Of a stretch of DNA of 33,637 nucleotides, positions 14,289 through 22,632 are shown one piece after another; within the stretch, counting starts at the first letter, position 1, and each line of letters opens with the position of its first letter. The position numbers were made by a program, and so were the translations under genes. This stretch comes from Faecimorpha sp963627615 (GTDB lineage Bacteria; Bacillota; Clostridia; Lachnospirales; Bianqueaceae): positions 1 through 33,637 of the forward strand of contig CAVGBV010000018.1 in NCBI GenBank assembly GCA_963627615.1, in the 5' to 3' direction. Under the pieces are notes generated by a model. The model saw nothing but the letters and a program-made list of their open reading frames with translations. It searched no databases and was not told where the DNA came from.

Positions 14289-15145
14289 GGCAGGAAAAGG
14301 CGTTCCGGCACAGCTGGATCCGGAGGACTTTGACGCGCGGCGTCATGCTCTGGAATCGGACGGCCCGGGGGAGGAGCCTTCGGGTCGAATGCTGCCGGAA
14401 AAAGTTCGTAGGGCTGCCTGCCGGATATGAGGGGTTCCGAATCGTCCAGATCACAGATCTGCACGGACGGACCTTTGGACGGAAACAGTCTCTGCTGGCG
14501 CAAAAGGTACGGGCGCTGAAGCCGGATCTGATCCTGATTACCGGGGATATGATGGACGAGGTCTACGAAGGAAGGGAGCGGACGGCAGTACGCGATCTGT
14601 ATCGGAGGATGGCGGAGATCGCGCCCAGCTATGCGATTTTGGGCAATCATGAGACCCGTTCTGTCTATCTGCCGGAGATCCTGGCGGATGCAAGAAGATG
14701 CGGAGTCAGGCTGCTTCGCAATGAGTCCGTGACCTTGTCGCGAGGTGAAGACAGGATCCGCCTGTCCGGACTGGAGACGGGAATGCACAGCAAGCTTGGA
14801 AAAAACACAAGGGAACCGGAAGAGATTCGGGAGATCCTGCGTGGGATGTATCCGGAGAGGCAGGAGGGTATGTTCACGATTTTGATGGCGCACAAACCGG
14901 AACACCTGCATAGCTACAGCAGGTATAAGGTAGATCTGATTTTCAGCGGGCATGCGCACGGCGGACTGATTCCGCTCCGCTTTGTACGGCGTGGACTGTT
15001 GGCACCGGGGCAGGGCCTGTTTCCTAAATATGTTCATGGAATTTATAAGGAAAACGGAACGGATATGTATGTGGGCAGAGGACTGGGCGGCCCCAGAATA
15101 GGAATTGCTCCGGAGATCGTAATGATGGAGCTGCATAGGACATAA
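14285..15145 (+). CDS. Calcineurin-like metallophosphoesterase (YkuE/YaeI type)
   Basis: This 286-residue protein carries the five metallophosphoesterase motifs in order: DLHG near 58, GDMMD near 82, GNHE near 119, AHKPEH near 203 and GHAHGG near 221. A bimetal centre for phosphoester hydrolysis is therefore complete. Relatives with a GLPAGYEGFRIVQITDLHG start include membrane-associated lipid phosphoesterases such as YkuE. The basic N-terminus here (RHSWIRRTLTRG) has no clear transmembrane helix. The start overlaps the previous stop as ATGA and lacks a good ribosome-binding site, suggesting translational coupling. An internal ATG at 14345 is an alternative. Confidence 0.85.
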   Translation: MRQEKAFRHSWIRRTLTRGVMLWNRTARGRSLRVECCRKKFVGLPAGYEGFRIVQITDLHGRTFGRKQSLLAQKVRALKPDLILITGDMMDEVYEGRERTAVRDLYRRMAEIAPSYAILGNHETRSVYLPEILADARRCGVRLLRNESVTLSRGEDRIRLSGLETGMHSKLGKNTREPEEIREILRGMYPERQEGMFTILMAHKPEHLHSYSRYKVDLIFSGHAHGGLIPLRFVRRGLLAPGQGLFPKYVHGIYKENGTDMYVGRGLGGPRIGIAPEIVMMELHRT

Positions 15146-15157
15146 GGAGTCAGAAGA

Positions 15158-15577
15158 ATGGAATATAAAAAATACGGCAATGAATATCTGCTGAGAGTGG
15201 ATAAGGGTGAGAAGATCGCGCAGAGCCTTCGGACCCTGTGTGAACAAGAAGGGATTGAATGCGGCGGAGTCTACGGCCTGGGAGCGGCGGATCATGTGGA
15301 ACTGGGCCTTTTTGACACGGCGGAAAAGCAGTTTATCGGGCATACCTATGAGGGAGCTTATGAGATTGCTTCACTGAACGGGAATATCTCCAGAATGGAG
15401 GGAAAAGTCTACCTGCATCTGCACGCGGTGATCGCGGACGCGGAGAATCTGACGCGGGGAGGACACCTGGTGGAAGCTCGGGTCAGCGCCACGGCGGAGC
15501 TGGTGGTCCAGGCGTTTTCGGGGAAGGCCGGAAGAAAATATTCCCAGGAGATAGGTCTGAATCTCTTTGAATTTTGA
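15158..15577 (+). CDS. PPC-domain (DUF296) protein
   Basis: This 139-residue protein is a single PPC domain. Recognisable elements are CGGVYGLGAADHVELGLFD, YEIASLNGNIS, YLHLHAVIAD and GGHLVEARVSATAELVV. These form a trimeric beta fold; in plants the domain occurs with AT-hooks, while bacterial stand-alone versions have no settled function. The conserved histidines in LHLHA and GGHL may bind a metal. The gene starts 12 bases after the phosphoesterase with an AAGGAG site and closes the three-gene group that begins at 13282. Confidence 0.86.
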   Translation: MEYKKYGNEYLLRVDKGEKIAQSLRTLCEQEGIECGGVYGLGAADHVELGLFDTAEKQFIGHTYEGAYEIASLNGNISRMEGKVYLHLHAVIADAENLTRGGHLVEARVSATAELVVQAFSGKAGRKYSQEIGLNLFEF

Positions 15578-15599
15578 TTAAGAAATTTTTACAAAAAGA

Positions 15600-15628
15600 T
15601 TGCATAATGAAGAAGAATCGTATATAAT
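15600..15628 (+). promoter_or_regulatory. Promoter of the argH operon
   Basis: TTGCAT (15600-15605), 17 bases, TATAAT (15623-15628), 35 bases before the argH ATG. No arginine-repressor box is obvious. Confidence 0.8.
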
Positions 15629-15662
15629 GAGATGGATGCAAAGGACAAATGGAGGTGCCTGT

Positions 15663-16979
15663 ATGAAGCTCTGGGGCGGTAGATTCAGAAAAGAAGAAAA
15701 TCAAATGATGGAAGATTTTAATTCGTCTTTCCCGTTTGATCAGCGGTTATACCGCGAGGACATTACAGGCAGCATCGCTCATGCCAGAATGCTGGGACAT
15801 CAGGGGATTATTTCAGAGGCGGAGTCTGAGCAGATCCGTCAGGGCCTGGAAGGAATTCTGGCGGATATCGAATCCGGAAAGCTGGAGCTTGCCGGAGATT
15901 ATGAAGATATCCATACCTTTGTAGAAGCCAATCTGACGGAACGGATCGGAGATGTGGGCAAAAAGCTGCATACCGGACGGAGCAGAAATGATCAGGTAGC
16001 GCTGGATATGCGGCTGTATGCAAGAGGCGCGGCGCAGAAGCTGGAAGAAAAGCTGAAGAGCCTGATTGAGGCACTGCGTAAGACAGGCAGCGAGCAAAAC
16101 TGCATTATGCCGGGCTATACGCACTTGCAGAGGGCACAGGCCGTAACCTTCCGGTATTATATGGAGGCATATGTGTCGATGTTCCGACGCGATGTCAGCC
16201 GGGTGCAGGACAGCGGAAGACGTCTGAACGAATCTCCGTTGGGATGCGCGGCGCTGGCCGGAACCACCCATAATATCGATCGGAATCAGACAGCGGCGGA
16301 GCTGGGTTTTGACAAACCGGTGGATAATTTCCTGGACGGTGTATCGGATCGGGATTATCTGATGGAGCTCGCGGCGGATATGTCGATCATTATGGTGCAT
16401 TTGAGCCGTCTGAGTGAAGAACTGATTCTGTGGAGCAGCCAGGAATTCCGTTTTGTCGCACTGGATGACGCCTATTCGACGGGGTCCAGTATCATGCCCC
16501 AGAAGAAGAATCCGGATTCCTGCGAGTTGATCCGCGGCAAGAGCGGGCGTGTCTTTGGACATCTGATGGGTCTGTTGACAACAATGAAGGGAATCGTTCT
16601 TGCGTACAACAAGGATATGCAGGAGGACAAGCAGCCGTTTTTTGACAGCTATGATACGGTGACAGCCTGTCTGGATATCATGACCGGGGTGATCTCTACC
16701 CTGCGGGTACAGAAGGAAAAGATGGAAGCAAGCGTCAAGCAGGGCTTTCTGAACGCTACGGAAGTGGCGGATTATCTGGTGTCCAAGGGAGTCGCTTTCC
16801 GTGATGCGCATGGGATTGTGGGACAGATAGTGATCCGCTGTGAGGATGAGGGATGCGCCATTGAAGACCTGAAGCTGGAAGATCTTAAGAGCTTTTCAGA
16901 CGCGTTTGATGAGAGCATTTACGAATATATCGATTATCGGAACATCCTGAATAAGGGAAATAAAAAAGAAATGCTGTAA
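15663..16979 (+). CDS. argH: Argininosuccinate lyase
   Basis: This 438-residue enzyme cleaves argininosuccinate to arginine and fumarate, the last step of arginine synthesis. It opens with the family start MKLWGGRF and contains HTGRSRNDQVALDMRLYARG, the loop GTTHNIDR and the fumarase/aspartase-superfamily signature SSIMPQKKNPD near 275-285, whose serine is the catalytic base. Length is close to the usual 450-460. The ATG at 15663 is supported by GGAGGTG upstream; an in-frame ATG at 15600 would overlap the promoter. No argG is in the window. Confidence 0.97.
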   Translation: MKLWGGRFRKEENQMMEDFNSSFPFDQRLYREDITGSIAHARMLGHQGIISEAESEQIRQGLEGILADIESGKLELAGDYEDIHTFVEANLTERIGDVGKKLHTGRSRNDQVALDMRLYARGAAQKLEEKLKSLIEALRKTGSEQNCIMPGYTHLQRAQAVTFRYYMEAYVSMFRRDVSRVQDSGRRLNESPLGCAALAGTTHNIDRNQTAAELGFDKPVDNFLDGVSDRDYLMELAADMSIIMVHLSRLSEELILWSSQEFRFVALDDAYSTGSSIMPQKKNPDSCELIRGKSGRVFGHLMGLLTTMKGIVLAYNKDMQEDKQPFFDSYDTVTACLDIMTGVISTLRVQKEKMEASVKQGFLNATEVADYLVSKGVAFRDAHGIVGQIVIRCEDEGCAIEDLKLEDLKSFSDAFDESIYEYIDYRNILNKGNKKEML

Positions 16980-17000
16980 GCATGGATTGAGGATGAGAGT

Positions 17001-17849
17001 ATGCCTGTAAAGGTTTATAATAGATTGCTGCGTCGGGGAGCGGCGGCTATGGTGGCTTCCATGCTGCTGTTTGGAGGGTGTACCGCGGCGGGCGCTGCCG
17101 GAGTGGCGACGGATGCGCTGCAGGAAGGCCGGACGGCAGAGAATGCCGTGGTTCTGGAAGAATCCTCGGCGGCAAAAACATACAATGGAAATATTGCTTT
17201 TCTGTGGATTGTGAATCAGGAGCACAGTCTGCCCGGAACATATGAACCGGCAGATCTGACAGAAGCGGGAAATGGACAGAGGCTTTCTGCGGAGGCGGCA
17301 GAGTCCTTCCTCAGTATGCAGCGCAGTATGAATATCGATGGAGCCGGAAAGCTGATACTGGAGCAGGGATATCGTTCCTGGAAGGAACAGGAACAGACGG
17401 TGACAGAGAGAGCGGCCTATTACAAGGAACAGGGATATGACTCCGCGAAGGCAGAGACATTTGCCAAGTATGACTGCGGTGTGCCCGGATCGGATCCGTA
17501 TCAGACAGGGCTGGCAGCCCGTGTGACACCGGAGGCGTCCGAGTGGGGCGAGACCGGGGAGTGGCTTGCGCAGCACGCGGCGGAGTTCGGATTTGTTCTG
17601 AGTATGGATGAGAATACGGCGCAGCTCAGATATGTGGGTGAGCTTCATGCGGCCGCGGTCAAGCGTTTGGGAGTCGATGTCGAAGGATACATAGAATACC
17701 TGGATACTTACGGACAGTATGTCTTCGAATTTGACGGCAGTACATACAAAGTAGAGCTTGTCCGAAGCCTGGATGGAATCCAGGAGACGTTTGTCTCGAT
17801 CTGCGGGGATAACCGCGGGAATTATATTCTTCTGAAGCAGGAGGGATGA
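17001..17849 (+). CDS. VanY-like (M15B) lipoprotein lacking the zinc-binding residues
   Basis: This 282-residue protein starts with a basic segment, a hydrophobic core and LLFGGC, a likely lipobox, so it is probably anchored outside the membrane. The D,D-carboxypeptidase M15B fold is clear: LWIVNQEHSLPGTYEPADL, an SGYRS-like QGYRSW, PGSDPYQTGLAARV, WLAQHAAEFGFVL and RYVGELHA. The metal site is not kept. The His and Asp of SEHxxGxAxD are Tyr167 and Arg174, and the EPWH motif reads NTAQ (205-208), so both the catalytic Glu and the second His are gone. It should not hydrolyse D-Ala-D-Ala, but may bind peptidoglycan or another partner. It follows argH by 21 bases and precedes DUF951 by one base. 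Confidence 0.82.
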   Translation: MPVKVYNRLLRRGAAAMVASMLLFGGCTAAGAAGVATDALQEGRTAENAVVLEESSAAKTYNGNIAFLWIVNQEHSLPGTYEPADLTEAGNGQRLSAEAAESFLSMQRSMNIDGAGKLILEQGYRSWKEQEQTVTERAAYYKEQGYDSAKAETFAKYDCGVPGSDPYQTGLAARVTPEASEWGETGEWLAQHAAEFGFVLSMDENTAQLRYVGELHAAAVKRLGVDVEGYIEYLDTYGQYVFEFDGSTYKVELVRSLDGIQETFVSICGDNRGNYILLKQEG

Positions 17850-17850
17850 C

Positions 17851-18072
17851 ATGGATATTCAGGTGGGCGACCGGCTGAAACTGAAAAAACAGCATCCCTG
17901 CGGCAGTCTGACATGGCAGGTGCTGCGGGTGGGCATTGATTTCCGCATCCGCTGCGAAGGCTGCGGACATGAAGTGATGCTGCCCCGGGAAAAGGTCGAG
18001 AAGAGGATCCGCAGAATTTATCGCGGGGAAGAAGAATTGAATCCCTATAAAACAACAGAAAAAAATGGATAG
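17851..18072 (+). CDS. DUF951 family protein
   Basis: This 73-residue protein matches the DUF951 pattern closely: MDIQVGDRLKLKKQHPCGS, then VLRVGIDFRIRCEGCGHEVMLPREKVEKRI. The cysteines of HPCG and RCEGCGH probably bind a metal ion. The family is widespread in Bacillota, is often near DNA- or translation-related genes, and has no settled function. It starts one base after the VanY-like stop and is the last gene of the argH operon before a terminator. Confidence 0.92.
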   Translation: MDIQVGDRLKLKKQHPCGSLTWQVLRVGIDFRIRCEGCGHEVMLPREKVEKRIRRIYRGEEELNPYKTTEKNG

Positions 18073-18079
18073 TCAATAT

Positions 18080-18115
18080 AGGACCGCGGTGAGATGTAGA
18101 CTGCGGTCCTTTTTG
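18080..18115 (+). terminator. Terminator of the argH operon
   Basis: AGGACCGC (18080-18087) pairs with GCGGTCCT (18103-18110), followed by five T. Confidence 0.9.
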
Positions 18116-18137
18116 TACTTGCGAAATGTGCCGGAAT

Positions 18138-18147
18138 NNNNNNNNNN
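18138..18147. other. Assembly gap (10 N) before degV
   Basis: The gap lies between the argH-operon terminator and the degV start. The flanks share only a weak resemblance (GTGCCGGAAT and GTGTTGAAT). The promoter and ribosome-binding site of degV may be missing here. Confidence 0.9.
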
Positions 18148-18156
18148 GTGTTGAAT

Positions 18157-19053
18157 ATGGCGATTAGAATTGTGACAGATTCTGCGTCGGATCTGCCTAA
18201 GGCTGTCAGAGAGAAATATCCGGAGATTGATGTAATTCCCTTGGTGGTTTTGACAGATGACGGAAGAGAGCTGGCAGATGGAACGGAGATTACGCCGCTG
18301 CAGGTGTGTGACGCGATGCGGGAGAATAAGGTATATAAGACCTCTCAGGTAACGCCGGAGCGTTTTCAGCAGGCATTTGAAAAGTATGCGGCCGCCGGAG
18401 AGACGGTTGTATATGTAGGCTTTTCCAGCGAATTGTCAGGTACCGTACAGTCCGCGCGGCTTGCGGTGCAGATGGTACAGGAAGAATATCCGGAAGCGGA
18501 TATTACGGTGATCGATACATTGTGCGCATCCTACGGCTTCGGCATGGTGGTAGAACGTGCGGCAGAGCTGGTGCGTCGTGGGGTGGATAAGGATACGCTG
18601 ATTAAGACGGTCGAGTTCTATGCGAAGCATCAGCAGCATGTGTTTAGCGTGGATGATCTGGAGTATTTGCGCCGCGGCGGCCGGGTAAGCAACGCGTCGG
18701 CATTTTTGGGCGGCTTGTTGAGCATTAAGCCGGTACTGCATGTAGATGCGGGTAAGCTGATTCCGATCTTTAAGTGCCGCGGTCATAAGAAGGCAATGCA
18801 GAAGCTGGTAGATCTCATTAAGGAAAGAGGAGCCGGCGCGGATATTCAGAATCAGGTGATCGGCATTACCAATAGCGATTGTATGGATACCGTCAAGGAG
18901 GTCGAACAGATGCTGACAGAGCAGCTGGGAGTCACTCGTTTTATGGTAGGCGATATCGGAAGTGTAATTTCCTGTCATACCGGTCCGGGAACCATTGCGC
19001 TCTTTTTCCTGGACGCGTGGCCGGAGGATCCTGCGCTGCAGGTTATAAAGTAA
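18157..19053 (+). CDS. DegV family fatty-acid-binding protein
   Basis: This protein of about 298 residues has the DegV fold: IRIVTDSASDLP at the start, YKTSQVTPE, the lipid-carboxylate-binding SSELSGT near 90, a second domain with DDLEYLRRGGRVS, and the C-terminal TGPGTIALFF. DegV/FakB proteins hold a fatty acid for phosphorylation by the kinase FakA, feeding exogenous fatty acids into phospholipids. No FakA is in the window. The ATG at 18157 gives the usual N-terminus. A GTG at 18148 directly follows the gap, so the true start signals are hidden. The next gene follows after 10 bases. Confidence 0.92.
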   Translation: MAIRIVTDSASDLPKAVREKYPEIDVIPLVVLTDDGRELADGTEITPLQVCDAMRENKVYKTSQVTPERFQQAFEKYAAAGETVVYVGFSSELSGTVQSARLAVQMVQEEYPEADITVIDTLCASYGFGMVVERAAELVRRGVDKDTLIKTVEFYAKHQQHVFSVDDLEYLRRGGRVSNASAFLGGLLSIKPVLHVDAGKLIPIFKCRGHKKAMQKLVDLIKERGAGADIQNQVIGITNSDCMDTVKEVEQMLTEQLGVTRFMVGDIGSVISCHTGPGTIALFFLDAWPEDPALQVIK

Positions 19054-19063
19054 GGAGAAAATG

Positions 19064-19606
19064 ATGAAATATCTTGTGATATCTGATATACACGGCAATT
19101 GCGATACACTGAAAAAAGCGCTTGCTTACAAGGAAAAGTTGGGTGCGGAGCATATCCTTCTGCTGGGAGACCTGCTGTATCATGGACCGCGCAACGCTCT
19201 GCCGGTACCGTACGACCCGATGGAGGTCGCCAGGATCCTGAACGGGATCAAGACAGAGGTCACGGCGGTCCGCGGCAACTGTGATGCGGAAGTGGATCAG
19301 ATGGTACTGGAGTTCCCGATCCGCGCGGATTTTCAGACGCTGCAGCTGGGGGCAGGACGCAGAGTGATCATGACTCATGGACACCTGAATGAGTATCAGA
19401 TGGGATTATGCCCGGGGTGCGTCGTTCTGTCCGGACATACGCATGTGGCGACGGCTGAGCAGGATGCGGAAGGCGTCTACTGCTGCAATCCCGGATCCGT
19501 ATCTATGCCCAAGGGGACGCTTCCGGCGAGCTTCGGCCTGCTGGACGAGCAGGGCTTTGGCGTATACAGTTTGGATGGCGAGCGGATGCTCTATGTGGAA
19601 TTCTGA
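19064..19606 (+). CDS. yfcE: YfcE-type metallophosphodiesterase
   Basis: This 180-residue compact metallophosphoesterase contains SDIHGN, GDLLYHG, RGNCDAEVD, THGH and SGHTHV, the full set of metal ligands in the order seen in YfcE/MJ0936. Such enzymes hydrolyse phosphodiesters, in vitro bis-pNPP with Mn. The ATG at 19064 is preferred over the one directly before it at 19061, because AAGGAG is then six bases away and the N-terminus MKYLVISDIHGN is family-typical. It lies in a degV-yfcE-hpt cluster with short spacers. Confidence 0.92.
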   Translation: MKYLVISDIHGNCDTLKKALAYKEKLGAEHILLLGDLLYHGPRNALPVPYDPMEVARILNGIKTEVTAVRGNCDAEVDQMVLEFPIRADFQTLQLGAGRRVIMTHGHLNEYQMGLCPGCVVLSGHTHVATAEQDAEGVYCCNPGSVSMPKGTLPASFGLLDEQGFGVYSLDGERMLYVEF

Positions 19607-19632
19607 TAAAATACAGGCAGGAGGATTCAGAT

Positions 19633-20175
19633 ATGTTGGAACAGGACGTTGAGAAGGTATTGATTTCGGAAGAGGAATTAAAGCGGCGGATTGCGGAGAT
19701 GGGCCGTCAGATTACGCAGGAATATCAGGGGGAGCTGCTGACGATTGTTGGAATCCTAAAGGGAGCGTCTATTTTCTTCGCGGATCTGGCAAGAAGCATT
19801 GATCTGCCTTTGCAGATGGATTTTATGTCTGTGTCCAGCTATGGCACCGAGGCGACATCCAGCGGTGTGGTTAAGATCATCAAGGATCTGGACGCGGATG
19901 TAACAGGCCGCCATATTCTCCTGGTGGAGGATATCATCGATACAGGCATTACATTGGCATATCTGCGGGATTATCTGAGCAACCGCGGCGCCAAGTCGGT
20001 AAAGATCTGTACCCTTCTGGATAAGCCGAGCCGCAGAGAAAAGGCGGTGCAGGTGGATTATATCGGTTTTACGATGCCGGATGAATTCATCATCGGTTAT
20101 GGTATCGACTATGCGGAGAATTATCGGAATCTGCCGTATGTAGCGTCATTGAAACGTTCTGTTTACGAAAAATAA
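19633..20175 (+). CDS. hpt: Hypoxanthine phosphoribosyltransferase
   Basis: This 180-residue enzyme salvages hypoxanthine and guanine to IMP and GMP with PRPP. The PRPP-binding loop VEDIIDTGIT lies near 97-106. VGILKGASIFFADLAR holds the pyrophosphate loop, and MDFMSVSSYG and IGYGIDYAENYRNLPYV are typical of bacterial HPRT. An AGGAGG site precedes the ATG. It is probably the end of the degV transcript, since a new promoter follows. Confidence 0.96.
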   Translation: MLEQDVEKVLISEEELKRRIAEMGRQITQEYQGELLTIVGILKGASIFFADLARSIDLPLQMDFMSVSSYGTEATSSGVVKIIKDLDADVTGRHILLVEDIIDTGITLAYLRDYLSNRGAKSVKICTLLDKPSRREKAVQVDYIGFTMPDEFIIGYGIDYAENYRNLPYVASLKRSVYEK

Positions 20176-20185
20176 TAAAAAACAG

Positions 20186-20214
20186 TTGAAATCGGGATAA
20201 ACTCGTGATATACT
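20186..20214 (+). promoter_or_regulatory. Promoter of secG
   Basis: TTGAAA (20186-20191), 17 bases, TATACT (20209-20214), about 50 bases before the secG ATG. Confidence 0.8.
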
Positions 20215-20265
20215 GAAAAACAGACTATGGTTCGGACTGTGGTCTGTAGAAGAGGAGGTGTTGAG

Positions 20266-20517
20266 ATGCATACGCTAATGATTATCCTATCTATTCTTTT
20301 TGCGATCGATTGCTTATGCCTGACAGCAATTGTACTGTTACAGCAGGGTAAGACAGCGGGTCTGTCGGGTGCGATCAGCGGTGCTGCGGAGACATATTTC
20401 GGCAAGAATAAGGCGCGGACAATGGAGGGCAAGCTGGAGTTCTGGACCAAGATTCTGGCAGCGATTTTCTTTGTGCTGGCGTTTGTACTGTACCTGATTG
20501 TCGGTGCTTTAAGCTAA
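20266..20517 (+). CDS. secG: Preprotein translocase subunit SecG
   Basis: This 83-residue protein has two transmembrane helices (LMIILSILFAIDCLCLTAIVLLQ and KILAAIFFVLAFVLYLIVGAL). Between them lies the SecG loop QQGKTAGLSGAISGAAETYFGKNKARTMEGKL. It stimulates SecYEG-dependent protein export. The ATG at 20266 is chosen because AGGAGG lies upstream; the ATG at 20227 lacks such a site. The linkage secG-rnr-smpB is common in Bacillota. Confidence 0.96.
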   Translation: MHTLMIILSILFAIDCLCLTAIVLLQQGKTAGLSGAISGAAETYFGKNKARTMEGKLEFWTKILAAIFFVLAFVLYLIVGALS

Positions 20518-20542
20518 GACTGCAGGCGCAGCGGCAAAAGGG

Positions 20543-20592
20543 AAGGATGTGGATTCACGGGATAGATGCCTGCGAGGACACATCCTTTTTTT
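20543..20592 (+). terminator. Terminator or attenuator between secG and rnr
   Basis: AAGGATGTG (20543-20551) pairs with CACATCCTT (20579-20587), followed by five more T, with a 27-base loop. GCAGGC (20522-20527) could instead pair with GCCTGC (20568-20573) in the loop. No clear promoter lies between this hairpin and rnr, so partial read-through is expected. Confidence 0.7.
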
Positions 20593-20619
20593 ATAAATCA
20601 GTTCGAGAGGAGATGCGGG

Positions 20620-22620
20620 ATGGAGAAGACGGTGCGAGGAGTATTTCAGGGGACGGCGCAGGGCTTTGGCTTTGTAAGAATCTCAGAGGATGAAGAGCTG
20701 TTCATCCCGCCGAATAACGTACATGGCGCCTTGCCGCGTGATACGGTGGAGTGCAGAATCACAGAAGAGGCAAGAAAAGACCGCAAGGCGGCAGCGGAAG
20801 TGATCCGGATATTGGAGCATGGACTGTCGCGGATCCCCGGCAATCTGGAATACGGCGGATGGATCGTGCCGGATAATCCGGCCATCCATGAGCCTATGAA
20901 GGCGGTGCCGCCGGAGGAAGGCGAGGGGATTCATGTTGTCAGCGGGCATAAGGTCATCGCGCGGATCGTTCGGTGGCCGGAAGAAGGCGGACTCCAGGCG
21001 GTAATCGAGGAGGACCTGGGAGAGGCCTACGCGCCGACCGCCCGGATTCGGGCTGTCCTGTGCGTACATGAATTGCCGGTAGATTTTCCGCAGGAGGTGC
21101 TGGCAGAGACAGACGGCCTGTCGGATACACTGGAAATCAGCACGCAGGAACAGAGGCTGCGGGAGGACCTGCGTGAGGTCCCGATGGTGACTATCGACGG
21201 TGAAGACGCGAGAGACCTGGATGACGCGGTATCGCTTGCGAAAAATGAGAGAGGATATGAACTGGGAGTTCATATCGCGGATGTATCCTGGTATGTGCGG
21301 GAGGAAACCGCGCTGGATCAGGAGGCATATAATCGTGGGACCAGCGTATACTTGACTGACCGGGTGATTCCTATGCTGCCGAAGAAGCTTTCCAATGGCC
21401 TCTGTTCGCTGAACGAGGGACAGGACCGATATGCGCTAAGCTGTATCATGCAGCTGTCGCCGGACGGAGAGATTCTGGAACACCGGATTGTAGAGAGTAT
21501 CATCCGTGTGGATCATCGGATGACCTATACCAATGTTCAGTATGTTCTCGAAGGAAGCAGAATTCCGGAAGAAGAGCGGACACCGGAGCAGGCGGCAGCG
21601 ATGGAGCAATATGCGGACTGGGTCCCGACCTTTTGCATGATGGCGGAAGTGGCCGGGTTGCGGCGTAGAATCCGGAGAGAACGAGGCTCCATTGAATTTG
21701 AGTTTCCGGAGTGCAAGATTCAGCCGGATGCCTACGGGTATCCCGTAGCGGTAGGACTGCGGGAGCGGACGGAAGCGACGGAACTCATAGAGGAATTTAT
21801 GCTGGCGGCCAATGAGACGGTTGCGGAAGAGTATTATTGGCGGGAAGTGCCTTTCATGTACCGTGTGCATCCTCATCCTGAGGAAGAAAAGGTGATGGAA
21901 CTCGGCACGGTATTGCGTCAGATGGGGCATCCGTTAAAGGGCGCCGGAAACGGACAGTTGCATTCCCGGACGGTACAGGATCTCCTGCAGAGCCTGAAAG
22001 AAGATCCGGAGGAGGGCATGATCAGCCGTATGATACTGCGTTCGATGAAGCAGGCCAAATATGAAGCGGAGCCGGACGGCAGACATTATGGACTGGCAGC
22101 GCCTTATTACTGTCATTTTACGTCTCCGATCCGCCGATATCCGGACCTTATGGTGCATCGCATGATCCGCGCCGTGCTGCGCGGGACGATGAATGAAGAC
22201 TATAGGCAGAAGATGACCGCGCGGATGCAGACGTACGCGGCGCATTGTTCCTATACGGAAAGGCGCGCGGAGGCCGCGGAGCGGGATGTGGAGAAATACA
22301 TGAAGGCACTGTACATGACGGATCGCCTCAAAAAGACGGTCTCCGGCATTATATCCGGAGTGACAGAGAAGGGACTTTATGTAGAGCTGCCGGACACGGT
22401 GGAAGGCATGGTCCCGGTAGAGAGTCTGGGGGACGATTATTATGTATACGATAGAAAGACTTTTACACTGACTGGTAAGCACCATAAGCGGGCATTCCGC
22501 ATGGGACAGGAGGTCGATGTCAAGGTGGACAGAGTCGATCTGGATACAGCAACCGTATATTTCCGCTTGCTGATGCCCAGGATCAAGAGAGTGCCGCGTA
22601 GGCAGAAACTGCGGTGGTAG
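20620..22620 (+). CDS. rnr: Ribonuclease R
   Basis: This 666-residue 3'-5' exoribonuclease degrades structured RNA and works with tmRNA/SmpB on stalled messages. Order of domains: cold-shock OB fold (GVFQGTAQGFGFVRI...ELFIPPNNVHGALPRD) at 1-60, a second OB fold, the RNB catalytic domain with the aspartate cluster DGEDARDLDDAVS (193-205) and HYGLAAPYYCHFTSPIRRYPDL near 485-505, and the S1 domain (TVSGIISGVTEKGLYVELP) from about 575. It is somewhat shorter than the usual 700-800 residues because the N- and C-terminal extensions are small. The ATG at 20620 follows GAGAGGAG. smpB starts 12 bases later. Confidence 0.96.
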   Translation: MEKTVRGVFQGTAQGFGFVRISEDEELFIPPNNVHGALPRDTVECRITEEARKDRKAAAEVIRILEHGLSRIPGNLEYGGWIVPDNPAIHEPMKAVPPEEGEGIHVVSGHKVIARIVRWPEEGGLQAVIEEDLGEAYAPTARIRAVLCVHELPVDFPQEVLAETDGLSDTLEISTQEQRLREDLREVPMVTIDGEDARDLDDAVSLAKNERGYELGVHIADVSWYVREETALDQEAYNRGTSVYLTDRVIPMLPKKLSNGLCSLNEGQDRYALSCIMQLSPDGEILEHRIVESIIRVDHRMTYTNVQYVLEGSRIPEEERTPEQAAAMEQYADWVPTFCMMAEVAGLRRRIRRERGSIEFEFPECKIQPDAYGYPVAVGLRERTEATELIEEFMLAANETVAEEYYWREVPFMYRVHPHPEEEKVMELGTVLRQMGHPLKGAGNGQLHSRTVQDLLQSLKEDPEEGMISRMILRSMKQAKYEAEPDGRHYGLAAPYYCHFTSPIRRYPDLMVHRMIRAVLRGTMNEDYRQKMTARMQTYAAHCSYTERRAEAAERDVEKYMKALYMTDRLKKTVSGIISGVTEKGLYVELPDTVEGMVPVESLGDDYYVYDRKTFTLTGKHHKRAFRMGQEVDVKVDRVDLDTATVYFRLLMPRIKRVPRRQKLRW

Positions 22621-22632
22621 GGAGGTACAGGT

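Noticed and set aside
15813..16811. A 332-codon minus-strand frame opposite argH
   Set aside because: Antisense shadow with no motif, lying wholly inside argH.
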